Positions 53,259 to 62,343 of a stretch of DNA of 64,000 nt are shown here, in pieces (position 1 is the stretch's first letter; every line of letters begins with the position of its first letter). Location: NCBI RefSeq assembly GCF_017573545.1, contig NZ_JAGEOK010000003.1:1-64000 (forward strand), given 5' to 3'. The notes under the pieces are model-generated. The model saw only the letters and a list, made by a program, of their open reading frames with translations. It was not told the origin of the DNA and searched no databases. This DNA comes from Actinomadura nitritigenes (GTDB lineage: Bacteria; Actinomycetota; Actinomycetes; Streptosporangiales; Streptosporangiaceae). Made by a program: the position numbers and the translations under genes.

Positions 53259-56200
53259 ATGGGCGGTGACGTGCTCGAACGCTTCTCCCCGGCGACCCGT
53301 GCCTGGTTCGCCGGGGCCTTCGCCGCACCCACCCCCGCGCAGGCCGGCGCGTGGGAGTCGATCGCCGGCGGCGACAACACCCTGGTCGTGGCGCCGACGG
53401 GGTCCGGCAAGACCCTCGCCGCGTTCCTGTGGTCGCTGGACCGCCTCACCGCCCCGCCGCCCGCGGGCGGCGCGGACGAGGCCGGTGAGGCCGCACCGGA
53501 GGGCCGATCCGCCCCGGGCGCCGACCCGCTGCGCCGCTGCCGCGTGCTGTACGTCTCGCCGCTGAAGGCCCTGGCCGTCGACGTGGAGCGCAACCTGCGG
53601 GCGCCGCTCACCGGCATCCGGCACGCCGCCCGCCGGCTCGGCCTGCCCGAACCGGACGTCCGGGTTGGGATGCGGTCGGGCGACACCCCGGCCGACGAGC
53701 GCCGCCGGCTCGCCGTGAAGCCGCCGGACATCCTGATCACCACGCCGGAGTCGCTGTTCCTGATCCTCACCTCGCGCGCCCGCGAGTCGCTGCGCGGCGT
53801 CGAGACGGTGATCGTCGACGAGGTGCACGCCGTCGCGGGCACCAAGCGCGGCGCGCACCTGGCGCTGTCCCTGGAGCGTCTGGACGCCCTGCTGGAGCGG
53901 CCCGCTCAGCGGATCGGCCTGTCGGCGACCGTGCGCCCGCCGGAGGAGGTCGCGGCGTTCCTCGGCGGGACGCGGGCCGCGTCGGTCGTGCAGCCGGGGT
54001 CGGACAAGGTGTTCGACCTCGACATCGTCGTCCCGGTCGAGGACATGGGCGAGGTGGGGCAGTTCGTCGCGGAGTCCGGCACCGCCGACCCGCGGCAGCG
54101 CAGCATCTGGCCCCACGTGGAGGACCGGCTCCTCGACCTGATCCAGGCGCACCGCTCGACGCTGGTGTTCGCCAACTCGCGCCGCCTGGCCGAACGCCTC
54201 TGCGGGCGCCTCAACGAGCTCGCCTATGAGCGGGCGACCGGCGAGCCGCTGCCGGAGGACCACTCCCCCGCCGAGTTGATGGCCGAGGCGGGCTCGGCCC
54301 GGGGCGCGCCGCAGGAGATCGCGCGCGCCCACCACGGGTCCGTCTCCAAGGAGGAGCGGGCCGGGATCGAGAACGCGCTCAAGGAGGGCCGCCTCCCCGC
54401 GGTCGTCGCCACCTCCAGCCTGGAGCTGGGCATCGACATGGGCGCGGTCGACCTGGTCGTCCAGGTGGAGTCGCCGCCGTCGGTGGCCAGCGGCCTGCAG
54501 CGGGTCGGCCGCGCCGGGCACCAGGTCGGGGCGGTGTCCAAGGGCGTCATCTTCCCCAAGTACCGCGGCGACCTCGTGCAGACGGCCGTGGTGGCCGAGC
54601 GGATGCGCGGCGGCGAGATCGAGGAGCTGCACTACCCGCGCAACCCCCTCGACGTGCTCGCGCAGCAGATCGTCGCGATGGTCTCCATGGACGAGTGGAC
54701 CGTCGACGACCTCGAGACCCTCGTCAAGCGCGCCGCCCCGTACGCGACGCTGCCGAGGTCGGCGCTGGAGGCGACCCTCGACATGCTCGCCGGGCGCTAC
54801 CCCAGCGACGAGTTCGGCGAGCTGCGCCCGCGCCTGGTCTGGGACCGCGTCACCGGCGTCCTGCACGACCGCCCCGGTGCGCAGCGCCTCGCCGTGACCA
54901 GCGGCGGGACCATTCCCGACCGCGGACTGTTCGGCGTGTTCCTCGTCGGCGAGAAGTCGTCCCGCGTCGGCGAGCTCGACGAGGAAATGGTCTACGAGTC
55001 GCGGGTGGGCGACGTGTTCGTCCTCGGCGCCAGCTCCTGGCGGATCGAGGACATCACCCCCGACCGCGTTCTGGTCTCGCCCGCTCCCGGCCAGCCCGGC
55101 AAGCTGCCGTTCTGGCACGGCGACGCGCTGGGCCGCCCCGCCGAGCTGGGCCGCGCGCTGGGCGCGTTCACCCGCGAGCTGGCGGAGCTGCCCGCCGAGG
55201 CGGCCCGCGAGCGCGTCGCCTCCGCCGGCCTCGACGACTGGGCGGCCGGGAACCTCGTGTCCTACCTGGGCGAGCAGCGGGAGGCCACCGGGCACGTCCC
55301 CGACGACCGGACGATGGTCGTCGAGCGGTTCCGCGACGAGCTCGGCGACTGGCGCATGGTCGTCCACTCCCCGCTGGGCGCGCGCGTGCACGCCCCGTGG
55401 GCGCTGGCCATCGCGGGCAGGCTGCGCGAACGGTACGGCGTCGACGCGCAGGCCATGCACGCCGACGACGGCATCGTCATCCGCATCCCCGACATGGACG
55501 AGGCCCCGAGCCTCGACCTCGCGGTGTTCGACGCCGACGACATCGAGCGCATCGTGGTGGACGAGCTGGGCGGCTCGGCGCTGTTCGCGGCGCGGTTCCG
55601 CGAGTGCGCGGCGCGTTCCCTGCTGCTGCCGCGCCGCCGCCCCGACAAGCGGATGCCGCTGTGGCAGCAGCGCCAGCGCGCCGCGCAGCTGCTGGCGGTC
55701 GCGAGCAAGTACCCGTCGTTCCCGATCGTCCTGGAGACGATGCGCGAGTGCCTGCAGGACGTGTTCGACGTCCCCGGCCTCGTCCAGCTGATGCGCGACA
55801 TGTCCGGCCGCAAGGTCCGCCTGGTCGAGGTGGAGACGCCGGAGCCGTCGCCCTACGCGCGCTCGCTGCTGTTCCACTACGTCGGCGCGTTCATGTACGA
55901 GGGCGACTCGCCGCTGGCGGAGCGCCGCGCCCAGGCCCTGGCGCTCGACTCGGCGCTGCTCGCGGAGCTGCTCGGCCAGGCCGACCTGCGCGAGCTGCTC
56001 GACCCGGACGCGGTCGCCGACATCGAGCGCGAGCTGCAGCGCCTCGTCGCGGACCGCCGCGCCCGCGACCTCGAAGGCGTCGCGGACCTGCTGCGCGCCC
56101 TCGGCCCGATGACGACCGCCGAGGTGGCCCTCAGGACGACCCTGACCCCCGGCGACGAGAGCACCGAGCCTGGAACGGCGGGTGATACCGGACCGGCGCG

Positions 56201-57935
56201 GGAGGTGCTGGTGGCGGCGTCGCGGTGGCTGGAGGACCTCGAGGCCACGCGCCGGGCGATCCGCGTCCGCGTCGCCGGGGAGGAGCGGTGGGCCGCGATC
56301 GAGGACGCGGCGCGGCTCCGCGACGCGCTCGGCGCGCCGCTGCCCGTCGGCGTCCCCGAGGCGTTCCTCGAGCCGGTGGACGACCCGCTCGGCGACCTGG
56401 TGTCCCGCTACGCGCGCACGCACGGCCCGTTCCGGACCGGGGACGTCGCCGCCAGGTTCGGGCTCGGCGCCGCCGTGGTCGCCGAGACGCTCCGGCGGCT
56501 GGCGGGCGCGGGACGGGTCGCCGAGGGCGAGTTCCTGCCCGTCGAGGCCGTCGCGGGCCCGCTGACCAGCGAGTGGTGCGACGCCGGGGTGCTGCGGACG
56601 CTGCGGCGCCGGTCGCTGGCCCGGCTGCGCGCCGAGGTCGAGCCGTCCCCGCCGGAGTCGCTCGGCCGGTTCCTGCCGGCCTGGCACGGGATCGCGGGCG
56701 GGTCGCGGCTGCGCGGCATCGACGCGCTCGTCCAGGCGATCGAGCAGCTGCAGGGCGCGGCGGTGCCGGCGTCGGCGCTGGAGTCGCTGGTCCTGCCGTC
56801 GCGGGTGGCGGGCTACTCCCCCGCCATGCTGGACGAGCTGACGTCCGCGGGCGAGGTCGTCTGGGCGGGGCAGGGCGGGCTGCCCGGCGGCGACGGCTGG
56901 GTCTCGCTGTACCTGGCCGACACCGCGCCGCTGCTCATGCCGGAGCCCGCCGAGATCACCCTCACGCCCGCGCACCAGGCCGTCCTGGACGCCCTCGGCG
57001 GCGGCGGCGCGCTGTTCTTCCGCACCCTCTCGGACCGGGTGAACGCGCAGGTCACCACCTCCGACGCCGACCTCGCCACCGCCGTGTGGGACCTGGTGTG
57101 GGCGGGTCACCTGACCAACGACACCCTCGCCCCGCTGCGGGCGGCGCTCGGCTCGGGGCGTCCCACGCACCGGTCGCGGACGACCCGGCGCGGCCGTCCC
57201 GTCCTGCCGTCGAGGACGGGCCCGCCCACGGTCGCGGGCCGCTGGTGGCCGCTGCCGGCGCGCGAGACCGCCGCGACGCTGCGCTCGCACGCGCTGGCGG
57301 AGGCGCTGCTGGAGCGGTACGGCATCGTCATCCGCGGCGCGGTGGCGGCCGAGCGCACGCCCGGCGGGTTCTCCGCGGTCTATCCGGTGCTGCGCGCGTT
57401 CGAGGAGAGCGGCCGGTGCCGGCGCGGGTACTTCGTCGAGGGCCTCGGCGCCGCGCAGTTCGCGCTGCCCGGGGCGGTCGACCGGCTCCGCGCGCTGCGC
57501 CCGCAGGGCACCGCGCCGGACGACCTCTCGGCGCTGTGGGAGGCGCCGCGCAGACCGGACGTCCGCGCGCTGGTGCTCGCCGCCGCCGACCCCGCGAACC
57601 CGTACGGCGCCGCGCTGCCGTGGCCGGAGCGCGACGACGAGGTCGCGAGCGGCCACAAGCCGGGCCGCAAGGCGGGCGCGCTGGTCGTGCTGGTCGAGGG
57701 GCGCCTCGCCCTCTACGTGGAGCGCGGCGGCAAGACGCTGCTGACCTGGGACGACGACGCGGAGGTGCTGCGGCCGGCGGTCGACGCGCTCGCGCTCGCG
57801 GTCCGCGAGGGGGCGCTCGGCAAGCTGACCGTCGAGCGCGCCGACGGCGCGGCGATCAACGACTCGCCGCTCGCCGCCGCTCTGGAGTCGGCGGGCTTCC
57901 ACCCCACGCCTCGGGGTCTGCGGCTGCGCGCCTGA
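53259..57935 (+). CDS. lhr: Large helicase-related protein Lhr
   Basis: The protein has 1558 residues, close to full-length Lhr. This 3'-5' superfamily 2 helicase unwinds RNA-DNA hybrids and is DNA-damage-inducible in mycobacteria. Walker A APTGSGKT (residues 45-52), RCRVLYVSPLKALAVDVERNLRAPL, ILITTPESLFLIL, DEVH box VIVDEVHAVAG, RIGLSATVRPPEEVAAFLGG, VVATSSLELGIDMGAVDLVVQVESP and SGLQRVGRAGH are in order. A winged-helix/Lhr-core region and the long Lhr C-terminal domain follow. It starts at ATG 53259 by homology with the N-terminus. Its last 80 bp overlap the convergent EamA gene. Confidence 0.96.
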   Translation: MGGDVLERFSPATRAWFAGAFAAPTPAQAGAWESIAGGDNTLVVAPTGSGKTLAAFLWSLDRLTAPPPAGGADEAGEAAPEGRSAPGADPLRRCRVLYVSPLKALAVDVERNLRAPLTGIRHAARRLGLPEPDVRVGMRSGDTPADERRRLAVKPPDILITTPESLFLILTSRARESLRGVETVIVDEVHAVAGTKRGAHLALSLERLDALLERPAQRIGLSATVRPPEEVAAFLGGTRAASVVQPGSDKVFDLDIVVPVEDMGEVGQFVAESGTADPRQRSIWPHVEDRLLDLIQAHRSTLVFANSRRLAERLCGRLNELAYERATGEPLPEDHSPAELMAEAGSARGAPQEIARAHHGSVSKEERAGIENALKEGRLPAVVATSSLELGIDMGAVDLVVQVESPPSVASGLQRVGRAGHQVGAVSKGVIFPKYRGDLVQTAVVAERMRGGEIEELHYPRNPLDVLAQQIVAMVSMDEWTVDDLETLVKRAAPYATLPRSALEATLDMLAGRYPSDEFGELRPRLVWDRVTGVLHDRPGAQRLAVTSGGTIPDRGLFGVFLVGEKSSRVGELDEEMVYESRVGDVFVLGASSWRIEDITPDRVLVSPAPGQPGKLPFWHGDALGRPAELGRALGAFTRELAELPAEAARERVASAGLDDWAAGNLVSYLGEQREATGHVPDDRTMVVERFRDELGDWRMVVHSPLGARVHAPWALAIAGRLRERYGVDAQAMHADDGIVIRIPDMDEAPSLDLAVFDADDIERIVVDELGGSALFAARFRECAARSLLLPRRRPDKRMPLWQQRQRAAQLLAVASKYPSFPIVLETMRECLQDVFDVPGLVQLMRDMSGRKVRLVEVETPEPSPYARSLLFHYVGAFMYEGDSPLAERRAQALALDSALLAELLGQADLRELLDPDAVADIERELQRLVADRRARDLEGVADLLRALGPMTTAEVALRTTLTPGDESTEPGTAGDTGPAREVLVAASRWLEDLEATRRAIRVRVAGEERWAAIEDAARLRDALGAPLPVGVPEAFLEPVDDPLGDLVSRYARTHGPFRTGDVAARFGLGAAVVAETLRRLAGAGRVAEGEFLPVEAVAGPLTSEWCDAGVLRTLRRRSLARLRAEVEPSPPESLGRFLPAWHGIAGGSRLRGIDALVQAIEQLQGAAVPASALESLVLPSRVAGYSPAMLDELTSAGEVVWAGQGGLPGGDGWVSLYLADTAPLLMPEPAEITLTPAHQAVLDALGGGGALFFRTLSDRVNAQVTTSDADLATAVWDLVWAGHLTNDTLAPLRAALGSGRPTHRSRTTRRGRPVLPSRTGPPTVAGRWWPLPARETAATLRSHALAEALLERYGIVIRGAVAAERTPGGFSAVYPVLRAFEESGRCRRGYFVEGLGAAQFALPGAVDRLRALRPQGTAPDDLSALWEAPRRPDVRALVLAAADPANPYGAALPWPERDDEVASGHKPGRKAGALVVLVEGRLALYVERGGKTLLTWDDDAEVLRPAVDALALAVREGALGKLTVERADGAAINDSPLAAALESAGFHPTPRGLRLRA

Positions 57936-58881
57936 CCCGCGACCGCCGGAGCGCCCGCGGGCCGCGGCCGTTCCGCCGGGAACCGGCGGCCGGTGCGCGC
58001 AGCACGACGGCCACGGCGGCGGCGCACGCCAGGACGCCCGCGAGCGAGAGCGGGGTGAGCGTGCTTCCGAACAGCGCCCACGCGCCGAGCATGGTGGCGG
58101 GCGGGGTGAGGTAGAGCAGGGCGGAGGCGCGGCCGACGCCGCTGCGCCGGACGTTCACCCAGTACAGGCCGTAGCCGCCCAACATCGCCGGCCCCACGAG
58201 GACGGCGACGGCGGTCCAGAAGGCGGGGTCCGCAGGCGGGGCCAGGCCGCCCGTGGCGCCGGCGAGGGCGGTGAAGAGCAGGGCGCTGATCCCGGCCTGG
58301 ACGGTGAGGGCGTCGAGGAGTCCGATGGACGGCCGGGTGCGGCGTTCGAGGAGGGTGGCGCCGACGAGGCAGAGCGTCGCGGCGAGCGGGAGCGCGTAGG
58401 CCCAGGGCGGCGCTCCTCCGCGCAGGTCGCCGCCGACGACGAGCGCGACGCCGCCGACTCCGGCGGCGAACCCGGCCAGCTGCCGCCGGGTGATCCGCTC
58501 ACCGAGCACGGGCACGGCGAGGACGGCGGCGATCAGCGGTTGCAGTGCGGTGATGAGGTTGTCGACGCCGGCGCTGACGCCGTGCTCGGCGGCAGCGAAG
58601 ACACCGTAGAGGTAGCCGCCCTGGCCGAGGGCGCCGATGAGCACGTGCAGGGCGAGGTCGCGGGGCGGGATGCGGGGGCGCCGCCAGGCGGCCCAGGCCA
58701 GCAGCAGCCCTCCCGCGACGATGAACCGCCAGGCCAGCAGGGTGCTCGCCGGGGCGGCGCCGGCGCCGAGCTGCGCGCCGATGAAGCCGGAGCTCCAGGT
58801 CACGACGAACGCGGTGCCGATGGCGGCGCCGAGCAGGGCGTCGCGGTGCGGGGCGGCCGTGATCCCTCGGGAGGTATACAT
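57856..58881 (-). CDS. EamA/DMT-family transporter
   Basis: The protein has 341 residues with ten membrane helices in two EamA repeats: LGAAIGTAFVVTWSSGFIGAQLG with LLAWRFIVAGGLLLAWAAW, LGQGGYLYGVFAAAEHGVSAG and ITALQPLIAAVLAVPVLGERIT; the second repeat ends PPATMLGAWALFGSTLTPLSLAGVLACAAAV. Members export metabolites or drugs. The start (ATG 58881) overlaps one of two ATACCGGTAT palindromes, so the divergent TetR regulator probably represses it. The final 27 residues are antisense to lhr and Arg-rich. Confidence 0.92.
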   Translation of the reverse strand: MYTSRGITAAPHRDALLGAAIGTAFVVTWSSGFIGAQLGAGAAPASTLLAWRFIVAGGLLLAWAAWRRPRIPPRDLALHVLIGALGQGGYLYGVFAAAEHGVSAGVDNLITALQPLIAAVLAVPVLGERITRRQLAGFAAGVGGVALVVGGDLRGGAPPWAYALPLAATLCLVGATLLERRTRPSIGLLDALTVQAGISALLFTALAGATGGLAPPADPAFWTAVAVLVGPAMLGGYGLYWVNVRRSGVGRASALLYLTPPATMLGAWALFGSTLTPLSLAGVLACAAAVAVVLRAPAAGSRRNGRGPRALRRSRVRRAAADPEAWGGSPPTPERRRAASR

Positions 58882-58915
58882 ACCGGTATAGTTACCCGGT
58901 ATCCATACCGGTATG
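58880..58915. promoter_or_regulatory. Twin palindromic operators of the TetR regulator
   Basis: ATACCGGTAT (58880-58889) and CATACCGGTATG (58904-58915) are perfect palindromes with centres 25 bp apart, and TACCCGGTA (58893-58901) lies between. They fill the 79-bp divergent region and cover the EamA start codon. Confidence 0.8.
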
Positions 58916-58960
58916 TAAACTGGCGCATCGAAGGAGAGGCCAGGAGCGAAGGAGCCGCCG

Positions 58961-59539
58961 ATGCCGGCCACCGCAGGGGAACGCCCGCTCACCCCCGCCG
59001 CGCGGCGGGTGCTCCAGGTCGCGGGCGAGCTGTTCTACGAGCGCGGCATCGGCTCGGTCGGCATGGAGCTCGTCGCGGCCGAGGCCGGGGTCACCAAGAA
59101 GACCGTCTACGACCGGTTCGGCTCCAAGGAGGCGCTCGTCCTGGCCTACCTGCGCGCCCGCGACGAGCGCTGGCGGGACTTCCTGACCCGGTGGATCGAC
59201 GCGGTCCCCGGTCCCCGCGACCGCGTCCTCGCGACCTTCGACGCCCTCGGGGAATGGCTGTCCACCGAATGCGGGCGCGGCTGCTCGATGGTGAACGCCT
59301 GCGCCGAGCTCCCCGACCCCCGCCACCCCGTCCACGCGGTGGCCGCGGAGCAGAAGGCGTGGGTCAGGGACCTGTACGCCGGCCTGGTCGCCGACGGCAC
59401 GCTGGCCGACCAGCTCCTCATCCTGCACGAGGGCGCGGTCGTCGCGTTCAGCGTCGGCGGCGTCCGCGACGCCACCGCCAAGGCCCGCGCCGCGGCCGAC
59501 GCGCTCCTGCCCGGGAGGGTCAGCGGCGGCGGCCCTTGA
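58961..59539 (+). CDS. TetR-family transcriptional regulator
   Basis: The protein has 192 residues. HTH is at about residues 12-60: RRVLQVAGELFYERGIGSVG, MELVAAEAGVTKKTVYDRFGSKEAL. The C-terminal effector domain has GCSMVNACAELPDPRHPVHAVA with two cysteines. ATG 58961 follows AAGGAG. It is divergent from the EamA transporter and flanked by twin palindromes, so it likely represses itself and the transporter until an effector binds. Its last 20 bp overlap the convergent secA2 gene. Confidence 0.93.
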   Translation: MPATAGERPLTPAARRVLQVAGELFYERGIGSVGMELVAAEAGVTKKTVYDRFGSKEALVLAYLRARDERWRDFLTRWIDAVPGPRDRVLATFDALGEWLSTECGRGCSMVNACAELPDPRHPVHAVAAEQKAWVRDLYAGLVADGTLADQLLILHEGAVVAFSVGGVRDATAKARAAADALLPGRVSGGGP

Positions 59540-61853
59540 ACATGGAGATCAGCCCGCGGAGGGCCCGCTCGTCGAGGGAGCCGAACGGGTTGTCGTGGAC
59601 GAGGTAGGTCCACGTCGCGGACGGCCGCTTGAGGCCCGCCGCGTCGAGGTCGACGCCGGCCTCGGTCGCGGTGAGCTCCTCGAACGCGGCCACCGACCGC
59701 CGGCGGGCGTCACCGAGGAGCCGCTTGCCGGCCGGGACGGCCTCCCGGTTGAACTCGACCAGGGGGTCCAGGCCGCGGCCGAGCGAGCGCAGGTGGATGC
59801 CCTCGCGCAGCTCGGCGAGGAAGGCCAGGTGCTCGGCCCAGCAGCGGTCCAGCTGGTACAGGACGACCTGCCGGGCGGCCTCCGCCACCGCCTCGGCACC
59901 GGCGGTCTCCACCAGTTCGGCGTGCTTGGCGGGCGCGTCGGCGGCCATCGCCGCGTCGGCGGCGTCACCGGTGAGGACGGCCTCGCGTTCGGTGAGCACC
60001 TCGCGGCGCTGCAGCCCGATCAGCTGGTTGTAGCGCCACGTGTTGCGGTGCAGTTCGAGGTCGACGCCCTCGGCGACCCGCTGCGCGTGGCCGACGATCC
60101 AGTGCGCGCCCTTGTCCTCGACGCGGCCCTCGTCGCCGATCGGGCCCCGGTAGGTCTCGTCGGGCGCGTAGCGGGTGACGAGGTCGTCCTGGAGGCTCGT
60201 GAAGAACACCGACCCGCCGGGGTCGCCCTGGCGGCCGGCGCGGCCGCGGAGCTGGTCGTCCAGCCGGCTGCTGTGGTAGCGGCCGGTGCCGATCACCAGC
60301 AGGCCGCCCGCGGCGGCGACCTGGTCGCGCCGCTCTCCCTCCTGTTCGGCGGGCGCGGTGCCGGGGACCGGCGCGCCGGGGCCGCCGCCGAGCCGGATGT
60401 CGGTGCCGCGGCCCGCCATCTGGGTGGAGACGGTGACCGCGCCGGGCGCGCCCGCCTCGGCGATGATCGCGGCCTCCTCGGCGTCGTTCTTGGCGTTGAG
60501 CACGACGGGCTCGACGCCCGCGCGGACGAGCCGGCGGGCGAGCCGCTCGGACTCGGCGACGTCGCCGGTGCCGACCAGGACGGGCCGCCCGGCGGCGTGC
60601 GCCGCGACGATCTCCTCGACGACCGCGACCTCCTTGTCGGCGGTGGTGGCGTAGAGCCGGTCCGGCCCGTCGTCGCGCACGCAGGGCCGGTTCGGCGGGA
60701 CGACGGCGATCTGCAGGGAGTAGAACTCGGTGAGCTGGCCCGCGACGGCCATCGCGGTGCCGGTCATCCCGCAGCGCACCGGGTAGCGGCCGATCAGCTC
60801 CTGCACGGTGATCGAGTCGAGGATCTCCCCGGACGGCGACGCCTCCAACTCCTCCTTCGCCTCGACGGCCGCCTGCAGGCCGTCCGGCCAGCGCTGCAGC
60901 AGCGCGACCCGGCCCCGCGACTCGCTGATCAGCTTCACCGCGCCGTCCCGGACGATGTAGTCGACGTCGCGGTGCAGCAGCACCTCGGCGTGAAGTGCGA
61001 CGTTCACGGCGGTCAGCGTCGCGAGGTTCTCGGGGGCGTACAGGTCGAGGCCGAGGACGCGCTCGACCTCGCGGGAGCCGGCGGCGGTCAGCTGGACGTT
61101 GCGGGCCTCCTCGTCGGTGGCGTAGTGCAGTCCGGGCCGCAGCCGCCGGACGAGGTCGGCGTACCGAGGGTCGGCGGGGTCGAGGTCGGCGGCGCCGGCC
61201 AGCACCAGCGGCACCATCGCCTCGTCCACCAGCACCGAGTCGGCCTCGTCGACCAGCGCGACGGACGCGGCCCGCTGGACGGCGTCGGCGGGGTCGGTGA
61301 CGAGCCGGTCGCGCAGGAGGTCGAAGCCGATCTCGCTGACGGGGGCGTACACGACGTCGGCCCCGTAGGCCGCGCGCCGCTCGTCCGGCGTGGACGCCTG
61401 CCCGATCGAGGCGACGGACACCCCGAGCAGGGCGTACAGCGGCCCCATCCACTCGGCGTCGCGGCGGGCGAGGTAGTCGTTCACCGACATCACGTGGACG
61501 CGCTCGCCGCGCAGCGCGTACCCGGCGGCGGCGAGGGCGCCGGCCAGGGTCTTGCCCTCGCCGGTGGCCATCTCGGCGACGTGCCCCGACAGCAGCGCCA
61601 GCGTGCCGGTGAGCTGGACGTCGAAGGGCCGCTCGCCGATCGCGCGGCGGGCGGCCTCGCGGCCGATCGCGCAGAACTCCGGCAGGTCGGCGACGAGGTC
61701 CGGGGCGGCCGCCGCGGCGGTGAGCTCCGCGTCGGTCAGCGCGCGGACCCGCTCCTCGCGCCGTCCGGCCTCCTCGGCGACGGCGCGGAAGGGCGCGAGG
61801 TCGACGCTTCCCGGCTTCTGGACGAGCCGCCGGAATCGGTCAAGCAATGCCAT
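59520..61853 (-). CDS. secA2: Accessory Sec system translocase SecA2
   Basis: The protein has 777 residues, shorter than SecA1 (about 900-950), without the C-terminal zinc/SecB-binding tail. Motor features: Walker A MATGEGKT (residues 95-102), VMSVNDYLARRDAEWMGPLY, VDEADSVLVDEA, GMTGTA, TVSTQMAGRGTDIRLGG, SSRLDDQLRGRAGRQGDPG and WAEHLAFLAELREGIHLRSLG. It drives export of a small set of proteins with SecYEG in mycobacteria. Repeats and a palindrome lie upstream. Confidence 0.94.
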   Translation of the reverse strand: MALLDRFRRLVQKPGSVDLAPFRAVAEEAGRREERVRALTDAELTAAAAAPDLVADLPEFCAIGREAARRAIGERPFDVQLTGTLALLSGHVAEMATGEGKTLAGALAAAGYALRGERVHVMSVNDYLARRDAEWMGPLYALLGVSVASIGQASTPDERRAAYGADVVYAPVSEIGFDLLRDRLVTDPADAVQRAASVALVDEADSVLVDEAMVPLVLAGAADLDPADPRYADLVRRLRPGLHYATDEEARNVQLTAAGSREVERVLGLDLYAPENLATLTAVNVALHAEVLLHRDVDYIVRDGAVKLISESRGRVALLQRWPDGLQAAVEAKEELEASPSGEILDSITVQELIGRYPVRCGMTGTAMAVAGQLTEFYSLQIAVVPPNRPCVRDDGPDRLYATTADKEVAVVEEIVAAHAAGRPVLVGTGDVAESERLARRLVRAGVEPVVLNAKNDAEEAAIIAEAGAPGAVTVSTQMAGRGTDIRLGGGPGAPVPGTAPAEQEGERRDQVAAAGGLLVIGTGRYHSSRLDDQLRGRAGRQGDPGGSVFFTSLQDDLVTRYAPDETYRGPIGDEGRVEDKGAHWIVGHAQRVAEGVDLELHRNTWRYNQLIGLQRREVLTEREAVLTGDAADAAMAADAPAKHAELVETAGAEAVAEAARQVVLYQLDRCWAEHLAFLAELREGIHLRSLGRGLDPLVEFNREAVPAGKRLLGDARRRSVAAFEELTATEAGVDLDAAGLKRPSATWTYLVHDNPFGSLDERALRGLISMFKGRRR

Positions 61854-61926
61854 AACGCCCCCTCGATGGCTCGGTCACGGTCCCCCCAACGGCCGGGTCG
61901 GACCCCTCGTTCCACATGATCACCGC

Positions 61927-61977
61927 GGAAGGTCTCCGGAAGATCTCCGGGAGGTCTCCGCACGAGGTCTGACCTCG
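61927..61977. promoter_or_regulatory. Three 11-bp repeats and a 15-bp palindrome upstream of secA2
   Basis: GGAAGGTCTCC, GGAAGATCTCC and GGGAGGTCTCC (61927-61959) run head to tail with an 11-bp period, about one DNA turn. CGAGGTC-T-GACCTCG (61963-61977) is a perfect palindrome with one central base. Both lie 74-124 bp before secA2 and look like a multi-site operator. Confidence 0.6.
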
Positions 61978-62085
61978 AATTCATCCCCAAGATGGATCCC
62001 CCCGAGCCGCCGGTTCGAGACCATGGACGCATTACGGGGTTGCGGTGGCCACGGGGAGAGCGCCACCGCGGAACGGGGTTTCACC

Positions 62086-62226
62086 ATGACACCTACGGCA
62101 CGGTGGGCCGCCGCGCAGCGGCGCAAGCGCCAGATCATCAGCCAGACGGTCATCGACCGCGCGCTCAACGACCCGCGCCGCCACGAGCAGGTCGAGGTCG
62201 CGGCCGTCGGGGCGCAGGAGAAGTAA
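62086..62226 (+). CDS. Small basic protein, 46 aa, unknown
   Basis: MTPTARWAAAQRRKRQIISQ then TVIDRALNDPRRHEQVEVAAVGAQEK. It has a GGGG run 8-9 bases before ATG 62086 and a clean terminator hairpin after the stop, which supports a real short gene. It is divergent from secA2. The family is not recognised; the N-terminal half is strongly basic and helical, the end acidic. Confidence 0.55.
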   Translation: MTPTARWAAAQRRKRQIISQTVIDRALNDPRRHEQVEVAAVGAQEK

Positions 62227-62269
62227 CCGGGCGACGAGCGCCCGCGCGGGCCGCCCCTGCGCGGGCGAA

Positions 62270-62292
62270 CGCCCCCGCCGGTGGCGGGGGCG
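62270..62292. terminator. Bidirectional terminator between the 46-aa gene and the ROK gene
   Basis: CGCCCCCGCC, loop GGT, GGCGGGGGCG: a perfect 10-bp stem. Confidence 0.8.
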
Positions 62293-62343
62293 CTTCGGTA
62301 TGCCCGCACGGCCCGCGCCCGCCTCGCGCGAAGCCCGGCCGGC

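Noticed and set aside
51588..57902. A minus-strand open frame of about 2100 codons opposite lhr
   Set aside because: It is an antisense shadow of the lhr coding sequence, with His/Arg/Gly-rich translation, no ribosome site and no recognisable domain.
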